Assembly (NCBI RefSeq): GCF_001279525.1
Contig: NZ_LGDY01000069.1
Location: forward strand, 149,690-213,689
Reading direction: 5' to 3'
Length of the DNA stretch: 64,000 nucleotides
Source: Nocardia sp. NRRL S-836
GTDB taxonomy: Bacteria > Actinomycetota > Actinomycetes > Mycobacteriales > Pseudonocardiaceae
This document shows, in pieces, positions 8,231-17,163 of this stretch. A program made the translations under genes and the position numbers. Below the pieces are notes generated by a model, which did no database searches, was not told the DNA's origin, and was given only the letters and a program-made list of their open reading frames with translations. Numbering within the stretch: position 1 is the stretch's first letter; each line of letters begins with the position of its first letter.

Positions 8231-9797
8231 GCTCCTCCACGTGGCGTCGAGCCCACTGGTAGTCGGGTTTGCCGCTGGGGGTGCGGCCGATCTCGTCGAC
8301 CAGCCAGAGCGAGCGCGGCACCTTGTAGCCGGCCAGCGTCCCGCGGACGTGAGCGTCCAGTTCGGACAGTGTCGGGGTGGCGCCGTCGCGCGGCTGGACC
8401 AGCGCGCCCACTCGCTGGCCGAGCCGGTCGTCCGGAATGCCGATCACGAGCGCGTCGAACACGGCGGGGTGCGACTTGAGCACGCCCTCGACCTCTTCCG
8501 GGAACACCTTCTCGCCCCCGGTGTTCACGCAGGTGTTGCCGCGGCCCAGCAACGTGATGTCGCCGTCGGCCTCGAACCGCGCGAAGTCACCGGGCACGGT
8601 GTAACGCTTGCCGTCGACCTCGATGAACATCTTCGCGGTCTTGTCAGGGTCCTTGTAGTAGCCCAGCGGGATGTGCCCACCGCGGGCGAGCTTGCCGACG
8701 ACACCGGGCGCGGGTTCGAGCCGGTTGCCGTCCTCGTCGACGACGATCGTGTCCTCGTTCAGCTTCACCTTGGTGCCGTCGGTCTTGACCATCTCCTTGG
8801 GCACCGCGCCGATGCCGGTGGACCCGGTCTCGCTCGACCCGATCGACTCCAGCAACGTCGTGTGCGGCAACAGCTCGTGGTACTGCTTCTTCACGGTGTA
8901 GGAGAACAGCGCCGCACTGCTGTTGATGATGAACAACGACGAGCCGTCGTGCTCGCCGCGCTGGAACTCCTCGATCAGCGGCCGGCCCATCGCGTCGCCG
9001 GTGATCACCGCGACCTGGACCTTCTCCCTGCCGATCACCCGCCAGATCTCCGCCGGGTCGAACTTGGGCACCAGCACGACGGTGCTGCCGCTGAACAACG
9101 CGCCCAGCACGGCCCACTGCGCGGCGCCGTGGATCAGCGGGGGCAGGCAGAGCCGGACCAGGCCGTAGTCCTTGCCCGACCTGGCCTGCTGCCACTCGTC
9201 GGTGACGCGTTCGCCGGTCACGAAGTCGATGCCACCGCCCAGCGTGCGCCACACGTCCTCGTGCCGCCACATCACGCCCTTGGGCATGCCGGTGGTGCCA
9301 CCGGTGTAGAGGATGTAGAGGTCGTCGGCGCTGCGCGGGCCGAAGTCGCGGTCGCCGGACTCGGCGGCCAGCGCGGTCTCGTACCCGGTGCCGGTGAAAT
9401 CTTCCGAGGACTCGTCGTCGATCACCACCCGCAGCTCCGGCGCGCCGGACTCGGCCACCAGCGGCGAGTAGCGGCGCTCGTGCACCAGGGCGACCAGGTC
9501 CGCTTCACCGAACAGGTACTGCAACTCGTTCTTGGTGTAGCGGTAGTTGACGTTGATCGCGACGGCCCGCAGCTTGTACACCGCGAGCATGGCCTCGACC
9601 AGCTCGATGGAGTTGCGCGCGTACAGGCCGACGTGCTGACCCGCTGTCACGCCGTTCTTTGCCAGGTGATGCGCCAACTTGTTGGCGCGCGCCTCGAGTT
9701 CGGCGTAGGTGACCCGCCGGTCCCCGCACACGAGCGCGGTCCGGTCGGGCACGGTGTCGACGGCGTGTTCAACGAGGTCTGCGACGTTGAGGGCCAT
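8211..9797 (-). CDS. fadD19: Steroid-C26-oyl-CoA ligase FadD19
   Basis: 528 aa acyl-adenylate-forming ligase. The AMP-binding motif [11 protein letters not shown] (around residue 170) and the C-terminal catalytic lysine region ([13 protein letters not shown]) are present. It follows Rv3515c FadD19 throughout, including [13 protein letters not shown] at the start and MWRHEDVWR. FadD19 activates the C26 carboxylate of 3-oxocholestenoate with ATP and CoA; in Rhodococcus it is needed for C-24 branched sterols. The ATG 12 bp after the KstR site was chosen; an ATG 12 codons further upstream would put the operator inside the coding sequence. Divergent from echA19, as Rv3515c-Rv3516. Confidence 0.92.
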   Translation of the reverse strand: MALNVADLVEHAVDTVPDRTALVCGDRRVTYAELEARANKLAHHLAKNGVTAGQHVGLYARNSIELVEAMLAVYKLRAVAINVNYRYTKNELQYLFGEADLVALVHERRYSPLVAESGAPELRVVIDDESSEDFTGTGYETALAAESGDRDFGPRSADDLYILYTGGTTGMPKGVMWRHEDVWRTLGGGIDFVTGERVTDEWQQARSGKDYGLVRLCLPPLIHGAAQWAVLGALFSGSTVVLVPKFDPAEIWRVIGREKVQVAVITGDAMGRPLIEEFQRGEHDGSSLFIINSSAALFSYTVKKQYHELLPHTTLLESIGSSETGSTGIGAVPKEMVKTDGTKVKLNEDTIVVDEDGNRLEPAPGVVGKLARGGHIPLGYYKDPDKTAKMFIEVDGKRYTVPGDFARFEADGDITLLGRGNTCVNTGGEKVFPEEVEGVLKSHPAVFDALVIGIPDDRLGQRVGALVQPRDGATPTLSELDAHVRGTLAGYKVPRSLWLVDEIGRTPSGKPDYQWARRHVEEHAHQPV

Positions 9798-9808
9798 GTC
9801 CTGCAAAG

Positions 9809-9822
9809 TAGAACGTGTTACT
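9809..9822. promoter_or_regulatory. KstR operator, fadD19 / echA19 divergent promoter
   Basis: TAGAACGTGTTACT matches the KstR consensus except for the last base (T for A). It is 11 bp from the fadD19 start and 50 bp from that of echA19. Confidence 0.8.
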
Positions 9823-9872
9823 GTTCTGGACAATCCCCCGTGCGGTCACACTCGATCCAGGAGGCGCTCCAG

Positions 9873-10661
9873 ATGACCACCACGACCGAACCGCACTGCC
9901 TGGTGGACCTGGTCGGACACGTTCTGGTCGTGACCATGAACCGGCCGGAGGCGCGCAACGCGTTGTCCGGCCCGATGATGGCCATCATGCGCGAGGCGTG
10001 GGACCGCGTGGACGACGATCCCGAGGTCCGGGCGTGCGTCCTGACCGGCGCGGGCGGTGCGTTCTGCGCGGGTGCGGACCTCAAGGCGATGACCCAGAAC
10101 CACCCCGGCGAGTCCACGGGCTATGACTTCTCGGTGATCGAACCACTGCTGAAGGGTCGTCGGTTGACGAAACCGCTCATCGCCGCTGTGGAAGGCCCGG
10201 CGATCGCGGGCGGCACGGAGATCCTGCAGGCGACGGACATCCGGGTGGCCGGCGAGAGCGCGCGGTTCGGCGTGTCCGAGCCGCGGTGGGGCCTGTTCCC
10301 GCTGGGTGGTTCGGCGGTGCGGCTGCCGCGCCAGATCCCGTACACGGTCGCGGCCGACCTGCTGCTGACCGGGCGGCACATCAAGGCACCGGAGGCCAAG
10401 GAGATCGGCCTGATCGGTCACGTGGTGCCGGACGGGCAGGCGCTGCCCAGGGCGATGGAGCTGGCCGAGCTGATCTCCGCCAACGGTCCGCTGGCCGTCA
10501 GGGCGATCCTGCGGACCATCCGGGAGACCGAGGGGTTGCCCGAGAACGAAGCGTTCACAGTGGACGCTCGGCTGGGCGTGGAGGTGTTCCGCAGCGAGGA
10601 CGCCAAGGAAGGTCCCCGCGCGTTCGCGGAGAAGCGGAAGCCCAAATTCCAAGGGCGCTAA
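9873..10661 (+). CDS. echA19: Enoyl-CoA hydratase EchA19
   Basis: 262 aa crotonase-fold protein very close to Rv3516 EchA19 (for example [23 protein letters not shown] and [14 protein letters not shown] at the C-terminus). Oxyanion-hole glycines are in [10 protein letters not shown] (about residue 75) and AIAGGTEI (about 115). It hydrates steroid side-chain enoyl-CoA after the FadE step. Start by ATG with CCAGGAGG upstream. Shares the KstR-controlled promoter region with fadD19. Confidence 0.92.
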   Translation: MTTTTEPHCLVDLVGHVLVVTMNRPEARNALSGPMMAIMREAWDRVDDDPEVRACVLTGAGGAFCAGADLKAMTQNHPGESTGYDFSVIEPLLKGRRLTKPLIAAVEGPAIAGGTEILQATDIRVAGESARFGVSEPRWGLFPLGGSAVRLPRQIPYTVAADLLLTGRHIKAPEAKEIGLIGHVVPDGQALPRAMELAELISANGPLAVRAILRTIRETEGLPENEAFTVDARLGVEVFRSEDAKEGPRAFAEKRKPKFQGR

Positions 10662-10803
10662 GGGTTTTAGCCGCCAAACGAGACGCGTTCCCGGCCAGGT
10701 GGAAAGATCGCGAACGGACGCGCGAAGTGTGTCCGGAGAGCGGATGGATCACCGTCGGGGCGCGTGCGAACGTGATCGGGTCCCTTCTGACAAAGGAGAT
10801 CCG

Positions 10804-11403
10804 ATGCACCGCAGGTTCCGCTTCGCCGCTCTGCTCACGACCGCGCTGACAGCTCTGGCCCTGACCGCGGCGCCCGCCACCGCGGCCACCGGTCCGAACA
10901 CCACGACGGGTGTGCCCGGCCCGTCGAAGTCCAACTCCGCCGTCCAGGCCCCGGCACTGCCTGACCCGCTCCGCGCGCAAGCGGCGAGAACCGTCTGTCT
11001 CAACGCGCACCTGGCGGGCACCGGCTGGCAGGGCTGGGTGTGCGCGAGCGACGGTGTGGGCGCGCTCGTCGGCACGACCGGCCAGTCCCGGCAGATGGAG
11101 GCGCTCGCCGTGTCCTCCGCGGGCACCGGCGGCTTCTGCACTCAGGCGCACGTCGGCGGTCTGGGCTGGCTGAGCCAGGTCTGCGTGGCCGACGGCAACG
11201 TCGGCGTCGTGGGCACCACCGGCCAGGGCCGCGCGATCGAGGCGCTCGGCCTCGGCGCACCGGCGGCCACCACCTGCGCCAACGCCCACCTGTCCGGCAC
11301 CGGCTGGCAGGGTGCGACCTGCGCCGGACCGACCGTCGTCGCGCTCGTCGGCACGACCGGGCAGTCCCGGCAGATGGAGGCGCTGGTCGCCGCCGTCGGC
11401 TGA
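10804..11403 (+). CDS. Secreted protein with three ChW-type repeats
   Basis: 199 aa. Residues 1-28 are a Sec signal peptide (RRFRF, hydrophobic core, ATAATG), then a linker, then three repeats at about 65-103, 112-150 and 158-195 with the pattern GTGWQG...GTTGQSRQMEAL. This is the clostridial hydrophobic-W (ChW) repeat, found in exported proteins. Each repeat carries a cysteine pair 15 residues apart (65/80, 112/127, 158/173), suggesting one disulfide per repeat. Good ribosome-binding site AAAGGAGAT. It has no evident role in steroid breakdown although it sits between echA19 and a kstD; surface binding is a guess. Confidence 0.8.
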   Translation: MHRRFRFAALLTTALTALALTAAPATAATGPNTTTGVPGPSKSNSAVQAPALPDPLRAQAARTVCLNAHLAGTGWQGWVCASDGVGALVGTTGQSRQMEALAVSSAGTGGFCTQAHVGGLGWLSQVCVADGNVGVVGTTGQGRAIEALGLGAPAATTCANAHLSGTGWQGATCAGPTVVALVGTTGQSRQMEALVAAVG

Positions 11404-11414
11404 GCTGAGCGAAC

Positions 11415-11447
11415 CGGTGTGGGGCCTGGCATCCAGGCCCCACACCG
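11415..11447. terminator. Bidirectional hairpin terminator
   Basis: A perfect 15-bp inverted repeat (CGGTGTGGGGCCTGG and its complement) with a 3-nt loop lies exactly between the convergent stop codons of the ChW protein (11403) and kstD paralogue (11448). There is no T-run, as is common in actinobacteria. Confidence 0.85.
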
Positions 11448-13154
11448 CTAGATGTCGTTCGCCGCGATGTACCCGAACGTCATGGCGGGCCCGATGGTCG
11501 ACCCGGCACCGGCGTAGCTGCGGCCCATCACGGCCGAGCTGACGTTGCCCGCCGCGTACAGCCCCGGGATCACCGACCCGTCCGGGCGCAGCACCCGTGC
11601 GCGCGCATCGGTGACCATGCCGCCCTTGGTGCCGAGGTCGCCGGGCACGATCTTGAACGCGTAGAACGGTGGCGCCCACAGCGGCGCGAGGCACGAGTTC
11701 GGGATGACCGCCGGGTCGGTGTAGTAGTGGTCGTAGGCGCTGTCGCCGCGCTGGAAGTCCACGTCCCGGCCGGTGAACGCCTGGTTGTTGAACCGGCTCA
11801 CGGTGGCCTTCAACGCCGGGCCCGGCACGCCGATCGCCGACGCCAGGCCGTCCAGCGACCAGTTCTTCACCACCGCACCGGCCTGGTACCACGGGTCCGG
11901 CAGCGGCAGCGCGGGTGCGACGTCGGCGAACAGGTACCGGTTGCGGTAGTTCTGGTCGACCACCAGCCACGCCGGGATGCACGGTGCCGCCGGGTTCTTG
12001 TCGTACATGACGTGCACGACGTCGCTGTAGGGCGCGGCCTCGTTGACGAACCGCTGCCCGGCCTGGTTGATCATCAGGCCGCCCGGCAGGGTGCGTTCGG
12101 CCAGGCAGAAGTACGGCGCGCCGGGCACCGGGATCGCGGGGCCCCACCAGGCGTCGTCCATCAGGTCGAACGCCGCGCCGAGCCGCTGGCCCGCGCGGTG
12201 GCCGTCACCGGTGTTCTCCTTTGCGCCCACGGTCCACTGCGTGCCGATCGGCTGGCGCTGGTACTGCGCGCGCATCGCTTCGTTGTGCTCGAAGCCGCCC
12301 GAGCCCATGATCACGCCACGGCGTGCCCTCACCAGGCCGCGCGAGGTCACGACACCGCGCACGGCGCCGTTCACCACGTGCAGGTCCTCCAGCGGCGTGT
12401 TCAGCCACACCGGCACGCCCGCCCGCATCAGGCCCACCCGCAGCGCACCGGCCAGCGACTGGCCCATCGTCAACGGCTTCTGGCCGGCCAGCGCCGCCGC
12501 CGTGCCGCGCGCCAACGCGGCCGCGGCCGTCGCGGCACCCTTGGCGTTGACCAGGGCCAGTGCGAGCCACTTGTAGTCGGCGCTGAAGATGACCATGCCG
12601 GGCGGCACGGCGAGGTAGGGCGGGTTCAGGTTCGCGAGCTCGGCGCCGAGCTGGTTGCCGTCGAACACGTCCGGCTCGATCGACCGGCCGCGTGCGATGC
12701 CGCCGGGGTACTCCGGGTAGTAGTCGCTGTAGCCGTCCATGTACCGGAAGCGCAGCGGGCTGTTGCGCAGCACGAACGAGATCATCCGCGGCCCGGCGCT
12801 CAGGTAGGCCTGCTGGCGGGCCAGCGGGATGTCGCCGACGACGGCCGAGAGGTACTGCGCGGCCTTCGCCGGGGTGTCCGGCACCCCGGCGGCGAGGATC
12901 ACCTCGTTGTTCGGGATCCAGATGCCGGCGCCGGAGCGTGCGGCGGAGCCACCGAACGTCGGCGCCTTCTCCACCACCACGACGCTCAGCCCGCGCTTGG
13001 CGGCGGTCAGCGCGGCGGTCATCCCCGCCGCACCCGAGCCGACGACGACCACGTCGTACTCACCGAGGTCCGCTCCGGCGGTTCCGGTGCGCACGAGTCC
13101 CGAGGCCAGCGCGAGACCGGCTCCGGCCAGCACCTGACGGCGGTTCAACGTCAT
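11448..13154 (-). CDS. 3-ketosteroid delta-1-dehydrogenase with Tat-like signal
   Basis: 568 aa FAD flavoprotein. FAD motif VVGSGAAGMTAA at about 38-48. Features of true KstD enzymes are present: GYSDYYPEYPGG, VVDQNYRNRY and the C-terminal GRSYAGAGSTIGPAMTFGY, which hold the catalytic tyrosines. It introduces the C1-C2 double bond into 3-ketosteroids. Unlike the second KstD at 47.6 kb it has an N-terminal extension, LNRRQVLAGAGLALASG, that looks like a twin-arginine signal, so it may be exported or lipid-surface bound. Starts in a 4-nt ATGA overlap with the PPOX gene upstream. Confidence 0.9.
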   Translation of the reverse strand: MTLNRRQVLAGAGLALASGLVRTGTAGADLGEYDVVVVGSGAAGMTAALTAAKRGLSVVVVEKAPTFGGSAARSGAGIWIPNNEVILAAGVPDTPAKAAQYLSAVVGDIPLARQQAYLSAGPRMISFVLRNSPLRFRYMDGYSDYYPEYPGGIARGRSIEPDVFDGNQLGAELANLNPPYLAVPPGMVIFSADYKWLALALVNAKGAATAAAALARGTAAALAGQKPLTMGQSLAGALRVGLMRAGVPVWLNTPLEDLHVVNGAVRGVVTSRGLVRARRGVIMGSGGFEHNEAMRAQYQRQPIGTQWTVGAKENTGDGHRAGQRLGAAFDLMDDAWWGPAIPVPGAPYFCLAERTLPGGLMINQAGQRFVNEAAPYSDVVHVMYDKNPAAPCIPAWLVVDQNYRNRYLFADVAPALPLPDPWYQAGAVVKNWSLDGLASAIGVPGPALKATVSRFNNQAFTGRDVDFQRGDSAYDHYYTDPAVIPNSCLAPLWAPPFYAFKIVPGDLGTKGGMVTDARARVLRPDGSVIPGLYAAGNVSSAVMGRSYAGAGSTIGPAMTFGYIAANDI

Positions 13155-13606
13155 GGGGTCACTCCCGACATCAGCTTGCGGTGGTCCCAGCTGGCCGTCC
13201 GGCTCGGACGGAAGATCACGGCGACGCGGCGGGACATCGCCTTGCGCAGGGCGTCCCGCTCGGCGTCGGACGAGCCGACCTCGCCGAAGTTCCGCGCCAC
13301 CACCGCGTCGACCACGCGACCCAGGTCCGGCGTGAACTCGGCGACGCCCTCCATGTGCACGCCGCGCAGCTGGTCGTAGGTCTCCCCCGCCTCGGCGAGC
13401 ACGCTGCACCGCGGGTCGCGCCGCAGGTTCACGACCTTCTGCGACCTGCGGTCGGTGCAGAACACGATCTCGCCGTCCAGCCACGCGAACCACATCGGTG
13501 CGAGGTGCGGCAGGCCCTCCCGCCCGATGGTCGCCACGACCAGCGTCCGCTGCCCGGCCAGGAACGCCTCGACCTCGGCGGGCGTCATCTTGATCAGATC
13601 ACGCAC
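13151..13606 (-). CDS. PPOX-class (pyridoxamine oxidase-like) protein
   Basis: 151 aa single-domain split-barrel protein. The core TLVVATIGREGLPHLAPMWFAW (first part near residue 21) and the central FCTDRRSQKVVNLRRDPRC pattern are typical of the actinobacterial FMN/F420-binding PPOX family. Substrate unknown. Its 3' end overlaps kstD by 4 nt and its 5' end overlaps the acyl-CoA ligase by 8 nt, so the three genes form an operon from 15110 to 11448. Confidence 0.8.
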   Translation of the reverse strand: MRDLIKMTPAEVEAFLAGQRTLVVATIGREGLPHLAPMWFAWLDGEIVFCTDRRSQKVVNLRRDPRCSVLAEAGETYDQLRGVHMEGVAEFTPDLGRVVDAVVARNFGEVGSSDAERDALRKAMSRRVAVIFRPSRTASWDHRKLMSGVTP

Positions 13607-15110
13607 GGTCCCTCAGCTTCCGCTTGTACAGCTTGCCGTTGGGGTCACGGGGCAGCTCGGCGAGGTACTCGATCGTGCGCGGCAGCTTGAACCTCGCGAG
13701 CCGGGTCCGGGCGAACGCCAGCAGCTCGTCGGTGAGCTCCTGACCGGGCTCCACACCGTCGACCGGCTGCACGACCGCCTTGATCTCCTCGCCCCAGTCC
13801 GGGTGCGGCACACCGAACACCGCCACGTCCGCGACCTTGGGGTGGCACACCAGCTCGCCCTCGATCTCCGCCGGGTAGATGTTCACGCCACCGGAGATGA
13901 TCATGTCGTTCTTGCGGTCGCACAGGAACAGGTAGCCGTCCTCGTCCAGATAGCCGATGTCCTGCAACGTGAACAGCTTGCCGACCCGCGCGGCCCGCGT
14001 CTTCTCGGCGTCCCCGTGGTACTCGAACGTCGCGTCGCCCATCCGCATGTACACCAGGCCGCGTTCGCCCGCGGGCAGCTCGTTGCCCTCCTCGTCGAGG
14101 ATCTTGATCTCGGAGGTGGGCCACGGCAGGCCGACCGATCCGGGTTTGCGCAGCCACTCCTGCGCGCTGATCGCCGTGCCGCCGCCCTCGGTCGCCGCGT
14201 AGTACTCGATCACGACCGGCCCCCACCAGTCGAGCATCCTGCGCTTCACCTCGACCGGGCACGGCGCCGCGCCGTGGATCATCGCGCGCAACGACGACAG
14301 GTCGTACCCGGTCCTCACCTCGTCCGGCAGCGCGAGCAGCCGGTGGAACTGGGTCGGCACCATGTGGCTGTGGGTGACCCCGTGCCGTTCGATCAGCCGC
14401 AGCATCTCCTCGGGGTCCCAGTGGTCCATCAGCACGGTCGTGTGCCCGAGCTGGAGGGAGATCACGACGAAGTTCAGCACCGCCGTGTGGTAGAGCGGCG
14501 ACCCGCACAGGTGCACGTGCCCGTCGAACGGGCGGATGCCGAAGATGCCGAAGAACCACTGCGCGGAGCCGGGAACGACGTCCGGGTCCGCGCCGGTCAA
14601 CGGCCTGCGCACGCCCTTGGGCCGCCCGGTCGTGCCGGAGGTGTAGAGCATCGGCGACCCGGTCGTGCGGACGTCCGGCCGGCCCTCCTCGCCGTCGCCG
14701 AGGACGTCGAGCGGCTGGAAGCCGTCGATCTCGCCGACGGAGAACTTCGCCTCCGGCGGCAGGTCCGCGGCGGCTTGCGCCGCGGCGGCGGCGAACCGCT
14801 CGTGCGCGACGAACGCCTTGGCGCCGCTGTCCTGCACGAGGTAGGCCACCTCGGCGCCGGTCAGGTGCCAGTTCGCCATCACGACGTAGAGGCCGGTCTG
14901 GTAGGCGGCGAAGTACACCGCCACGAGCTCGGCGCTGTTGGGCAGCATCAGCACGATGCTGTCGCCCGGTGCCAGGCCCAGTGACTGGAACCCGCGGCCG
15001 TACCGATTCGCGGCGGCCGCGAGCTCCCGGTAGGTGAGCTGACGACCGTCCGGATCGACCAGCGCGGTCAGGTCCGGCTGCTCCGACGCGATGTTCCAGA
15101 GTCCTACCAC
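13599..15110 (-). CDS. Acyl-CoA synthetase (FadD family)
   Basis: 503 aa AMP-forming ligase: YTSGTTGRPKG (about residue 155), YYAATEGGG, the hinge region LCDRKNDMIISGG and the catalytic lysine in DPNGKLYKRKL at the C-terminus. It is not the fadD17 or fadD19 type; the closest feel is to FadD4-like or carnitine-CoA ligase-like proteins, so I give no symbol. A CoA ester of a sterol side chain or a ring-derived acid is a reasonable substrate since a perfect KstR site lies only 10 bp upstream of the GTG start. That spacing leaves almost no 5' leader. Confidence 0.85.
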   Translation of the reverse strand: MVGLWNIASEQPDLTALVDPDGRQLTYRELAAAANRYGRGFQSLGLAPGDSIVLMLPNSAELVAVYFAAYQTGLYVVMANWHLTGAEVAYLVQDSGAKAFVAHERFAAAAAQAAADLPPEAKFSVGEIDGFQPLDVLGDGEEGRPDVRTTGSPMLYTSGTTGRPKGVRRPLTGADPDVVPGSAQWFFGIFGIRPFDGHVHLCGSPLYHTAVLNFVVISLQLGHTTVLMDHWDPEEMLRLIERHGVTHSHMVPTQFHRLLALPDEVRTGYDLSSLRAMIHGAAPCPVEVKRRMLDWWGPVVIEYYAATEGGGTAISAQEWLRKPGSVGLPWPTSEIKILDEEGNELPAGERGLVYMRMGDATFEYHGDAEKTRAARVGKLFTLQDIGYLDEDGYLFLCDRKNDMIISGGVNIYPAEIEGELVCHPKVADVAVFGVPHPDWGEEIKAVVQPVDGVEPGQELTDELLAFARTRLARFKLPRTIEYLAELPRDPNGKLYKRKLRDRA

Positions 15111-15120
15111 CCCCTCAAAA

Positions 15121-15134
15121 TAGAACGCGTTTCA
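15121..15134. promoter_or_regulatory. KstR operator before acyl-CoA synthetase operon
   Basis: TAGAACGCGTTTCA, exact match to TnnAACnnGTTnnA. It fills the 25-bp gap between the LLM oxidoreductase stop and the ligase start, so the ligase-PPOX-kstD operon has its own KstR-controlled promoter. Confidence 0.88.
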
Positions 15135-15135
15135 C

Positions 15136-16164
15136 TTACTGACAAGCCTCTGCGACGGCCTTGATCGAGGCGGTGTCGCGGCACCCGACGAGCAGTTGGG
15201 TGACACCGGCCGCCTCCCACCGGGCGACCTCCGCGCGCACCTCCTCGGCACTGCCGACAATGCTGATCTCGCGCACCAACTCGTCCGGAACCACCTGTGC
15301 GGCCTCGTCCTTGCGCCCTGCCTGGTAGAGCCTCGTGACGTCCGCGACGACCTCGCCGTATCCCATGCGGGTGAACACCTCGGCGTGGAAGTTCATGCCG
15401 GGCGCGCCCATTCCGCCGATGTACAAAGCCACGAACGGCTTCAGGAACCCGCGCACGGTCACCGGGTCGTCGGTCACGACCACCTGGCAGGTCGCGGCGA
15501 CCTCGAGGTCCGCCCTGCTCCGGCCGGACTTCGCGAGACCCTCGTCCAGCCACTCGTCGTACATGCCGGCGAGCCTGGGCGCGTAGTAGATCGCGAGCCA
15601 CCCGTCGGCGATCTCCGCCGCCAGCGAGACGTTCTTCGGCCCCTCGGCGCCCAGCCAGATCGGCAGGTCGGCGCGCAGCGGGTGGGTGATGGGCTTGAGC
15701 GGCTTGCCCAGACCGAGCGCACCGGGGCCCCGGTAGGGCAACGGGTGGTGGGGACCGTCGTTGACCACCGGCGCATCACGGGCCAGGACCTGACGCAGGA
15801 TCGAGAGATATTCCCTGGTCCTGGCAAGGGGTTTCGCGAACGGCTGCCCGTACCAGCCCTCGACGACCTGCGGCCCGGAGACGCCCAGCCCGAGGACGAA
15901 CCGCCCGCCGGACAGGTGGTCCAAAGTCAACGCGTGCATCGCGCACGCGGCCGGTGTGCGTGCGGACATCTGCACGACCGACGTGCCGAGCCGGACCCGT
16001 CGCGTGGCCGATCCCCACCACGCCAGCGGGGTGAACGCGTCGGAGCCCCAGGCCTCCGCGGCGAACACCGCGTCGAACCCGCACTCCTCCGCCGCCGCCA
16101 CGAGGTCGGCGGCGTTCGCGGGCGGCGCAGCGCCCCAGTAGCCGAGCTGCAGACCGAGCTTCAT
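15136..16164 (-). CDS. LLM-class F420-dependent oxidoreductase (Rv3520c-like)
   Basis: 342 aa luciferase-like barrel protein, similar to Rv3520c, which sits next to the homologue of the following DUF35 gene in mycobacteria. Signatures: FAAEAWGSDAFTPL, LGTSVVQMSARTPA, GLGVSGPQVVEGWYG and DLPIWLGAEGPK. These proteins reduce or oxidise substrates with coenzyme F420 (or FMN); the steroid substrate is unknown. Divergent from the DUF35-ltp4-ltp3 operon across a KstR site. Confidence 0.86.
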   Translation of the reverse strand: MKLGLQLGYWGAAPPANAADLVAAAEECGFDAVFAAEAWGSDAFTPLAWWGSATRRVRLGTSVVQMSARTPAACAMHALTLDHLSGGRFVLGLGVSGPQVVEGWYGQPFAKPLARTREYLSILRQVLARDAPVVNDGPHHPLPYRGPGALGLGKPLKPITHPLRADLPIWLGAEGPKNVSLAAEIADGWLAIYYAPRLAGMYDEWLDEGLAKSGRSRADLEVAATCQVVVTDDPVTVRGFLKPFVALYIGGMGAPGMNFHAEVFTRMGYGEVVADVTRLYQAGRKDEAAQVVPDELVREISIVGSAEEVRAEVARWEAAGVTQLLVGCRDTASIKAVAEACQ

Positions 16165-16186
16165 GCCGCCATCTTGCCACCATTTC

Positions 16187-16200
16187 GAGAACCTGTTTCA
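16187..16200. promoter_or_regulatory. KstR operator, LLM oxidoreductase / DUF35-ltp operon
   Basis: GAGAACCTGTTTCA matches the KstR consensus except the first base. It ends 9 bp before the GTG of the DUF35 gene and starts 22 bp from the LLM gene start. Confidence 0.78.
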
Positions 16201-16209
16201 CTTTGATCT

Positions 16210-17154
16210 GTGCCTAAGCCCCTGAGTGCTCCGCTGGACGTGGGCTTCGACTACACGCGCTCCACCGGACCCACGCTCGGCCGTTTCCTCTCCGACCTCC
16301 GCCGCAGGAAGGTCACCGGCATCCGCGGCGCGGACGGCCGCGTGCACGTGCCTCCGCTGGAGTACGACCCGGTGACCGCGCAACGGCTCACCGAGTTCGT
16401 CGGCGTGGCCTCGACGGGGGTCGTGCGCGGCTGGTCGTGGATCCCGGAACCGTTGGAAGGCCAGCCGCTGGACCGCCCGTTCGCGTGGGCGCTGATCCAG
16501 CTCGACGGCGCGGACACGGCGTTGCTGCACGCCGTCGACGCCGGATCGCCCGACCGCATGTCGACCGGCGCGCGCGTGCGGGTGCGTTGGCGTGACGACC
16601 GCGTCGGCGCGATCACCGACATCGCGTGCTTCGAACTGTCCGACGAGCCGGGCGCCGAGCCGGTCGAGGCCGACGACGTCACCATGGTCACCACGCCGGT
16701 GCACCTGCACTACACGCACTCCGCGTCACCGACGGAGAACCCGTTCCTGCGCGGACTGATGGAGGGTCGGCTGATCGCGCAGCGCTGCCCGGCGTGCGAG
16801 AAGGTCTACTTCCCGCCACGGCCGGCGTGCCCCACCGACGGCGTGCCCACCATGGACCCGGTCGAGCTGTCCGACCGCGGCACGATCACGACGTTCTGCG
16901 TGGTCAACGTGCCGTTCCTGGGCCAGCGGATCCCGCCGCCGTACGTGTCGGCGTACGTGCTGCTCGACGGCGCGGACATCCCGTTCCTGCACCTGCTGCT
17001 GGGCGTGGCGCCCGAGGACGTGCGGATGGGCATGCGGGTCGAGGCGGTGTGGAAGCCGCGCGCCGAGTGGGGCCCGACGATGCAGAACATCGACCACTTC
17101 AAGCCCTCCGGTGAGCCGGACGCGCCGTTCGACTCCTACTCCCAGCACCTGTGA
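16210..17154 (+). CDS. DUF35 OB-fold protein (Rv3521-like), thiolase/aldolase partner
   Basis: 314 aa. Two OB-fold-like halves; the second contains a rubredoxin-like zinc ribbon at about 195-215 (CPACEKVYFPPRPACPTDG) with three of the four usual cysteines, the fourth position being Asp. Rv3521-like proteins pair with the SCP-x thiolase homologues Ltp3/Ltp4, much as ChsH2 pairs with Ltp2 in the retro-aldol step. It is the first gene of a tight operon with ltp4, ltp3, an LLM oxidoreductase and a SnoaL protein. GTG start directly after the KstR site. Confidence 0.85.
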   Translation: MPKPLSAPLDVGFDYTRSTGPTLGRFLSDLRRRKVTGIRGADGRVHVPPLEYDPVTAQRLTEFVGVASTGVVRGWSWIPEPLEGQPLDRPFAWALIQLDGADTALLHAVDAGSPDRMSTGARVRVRWRDDRVGAITDIACFELSDEPGAEPVEADDVTMVTTPVHLHYTHSASPTENPFLRGLMEGRLIAQRCPACEKVYFPPRPACPTDGVPTMDPVELSDRGTITTFCVVNVPFLGQRIPPPYVSAYVLLDGADIPFLHLLLGVAPEDVRMGMRVEAVWKPRAEWGPTMQNIDHFKPSGEPDAPFDSYSQHL

Positions 17155-17163
17155 GGGGCCCGC

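Noticed and set aside
10662..10803. Possible KstR site in the gap before the ChW gene (AGACGCGTTCCCGG)
   Set aside because: The AAC half is missing, so it is not a credible operator.
13455..14984. 509-aa plus-strand frame opposite the acyl-CoA ligase
   Set aside because: Low-complexity Arg/His/Val-rich translation, the antisense of a high-GC gene.
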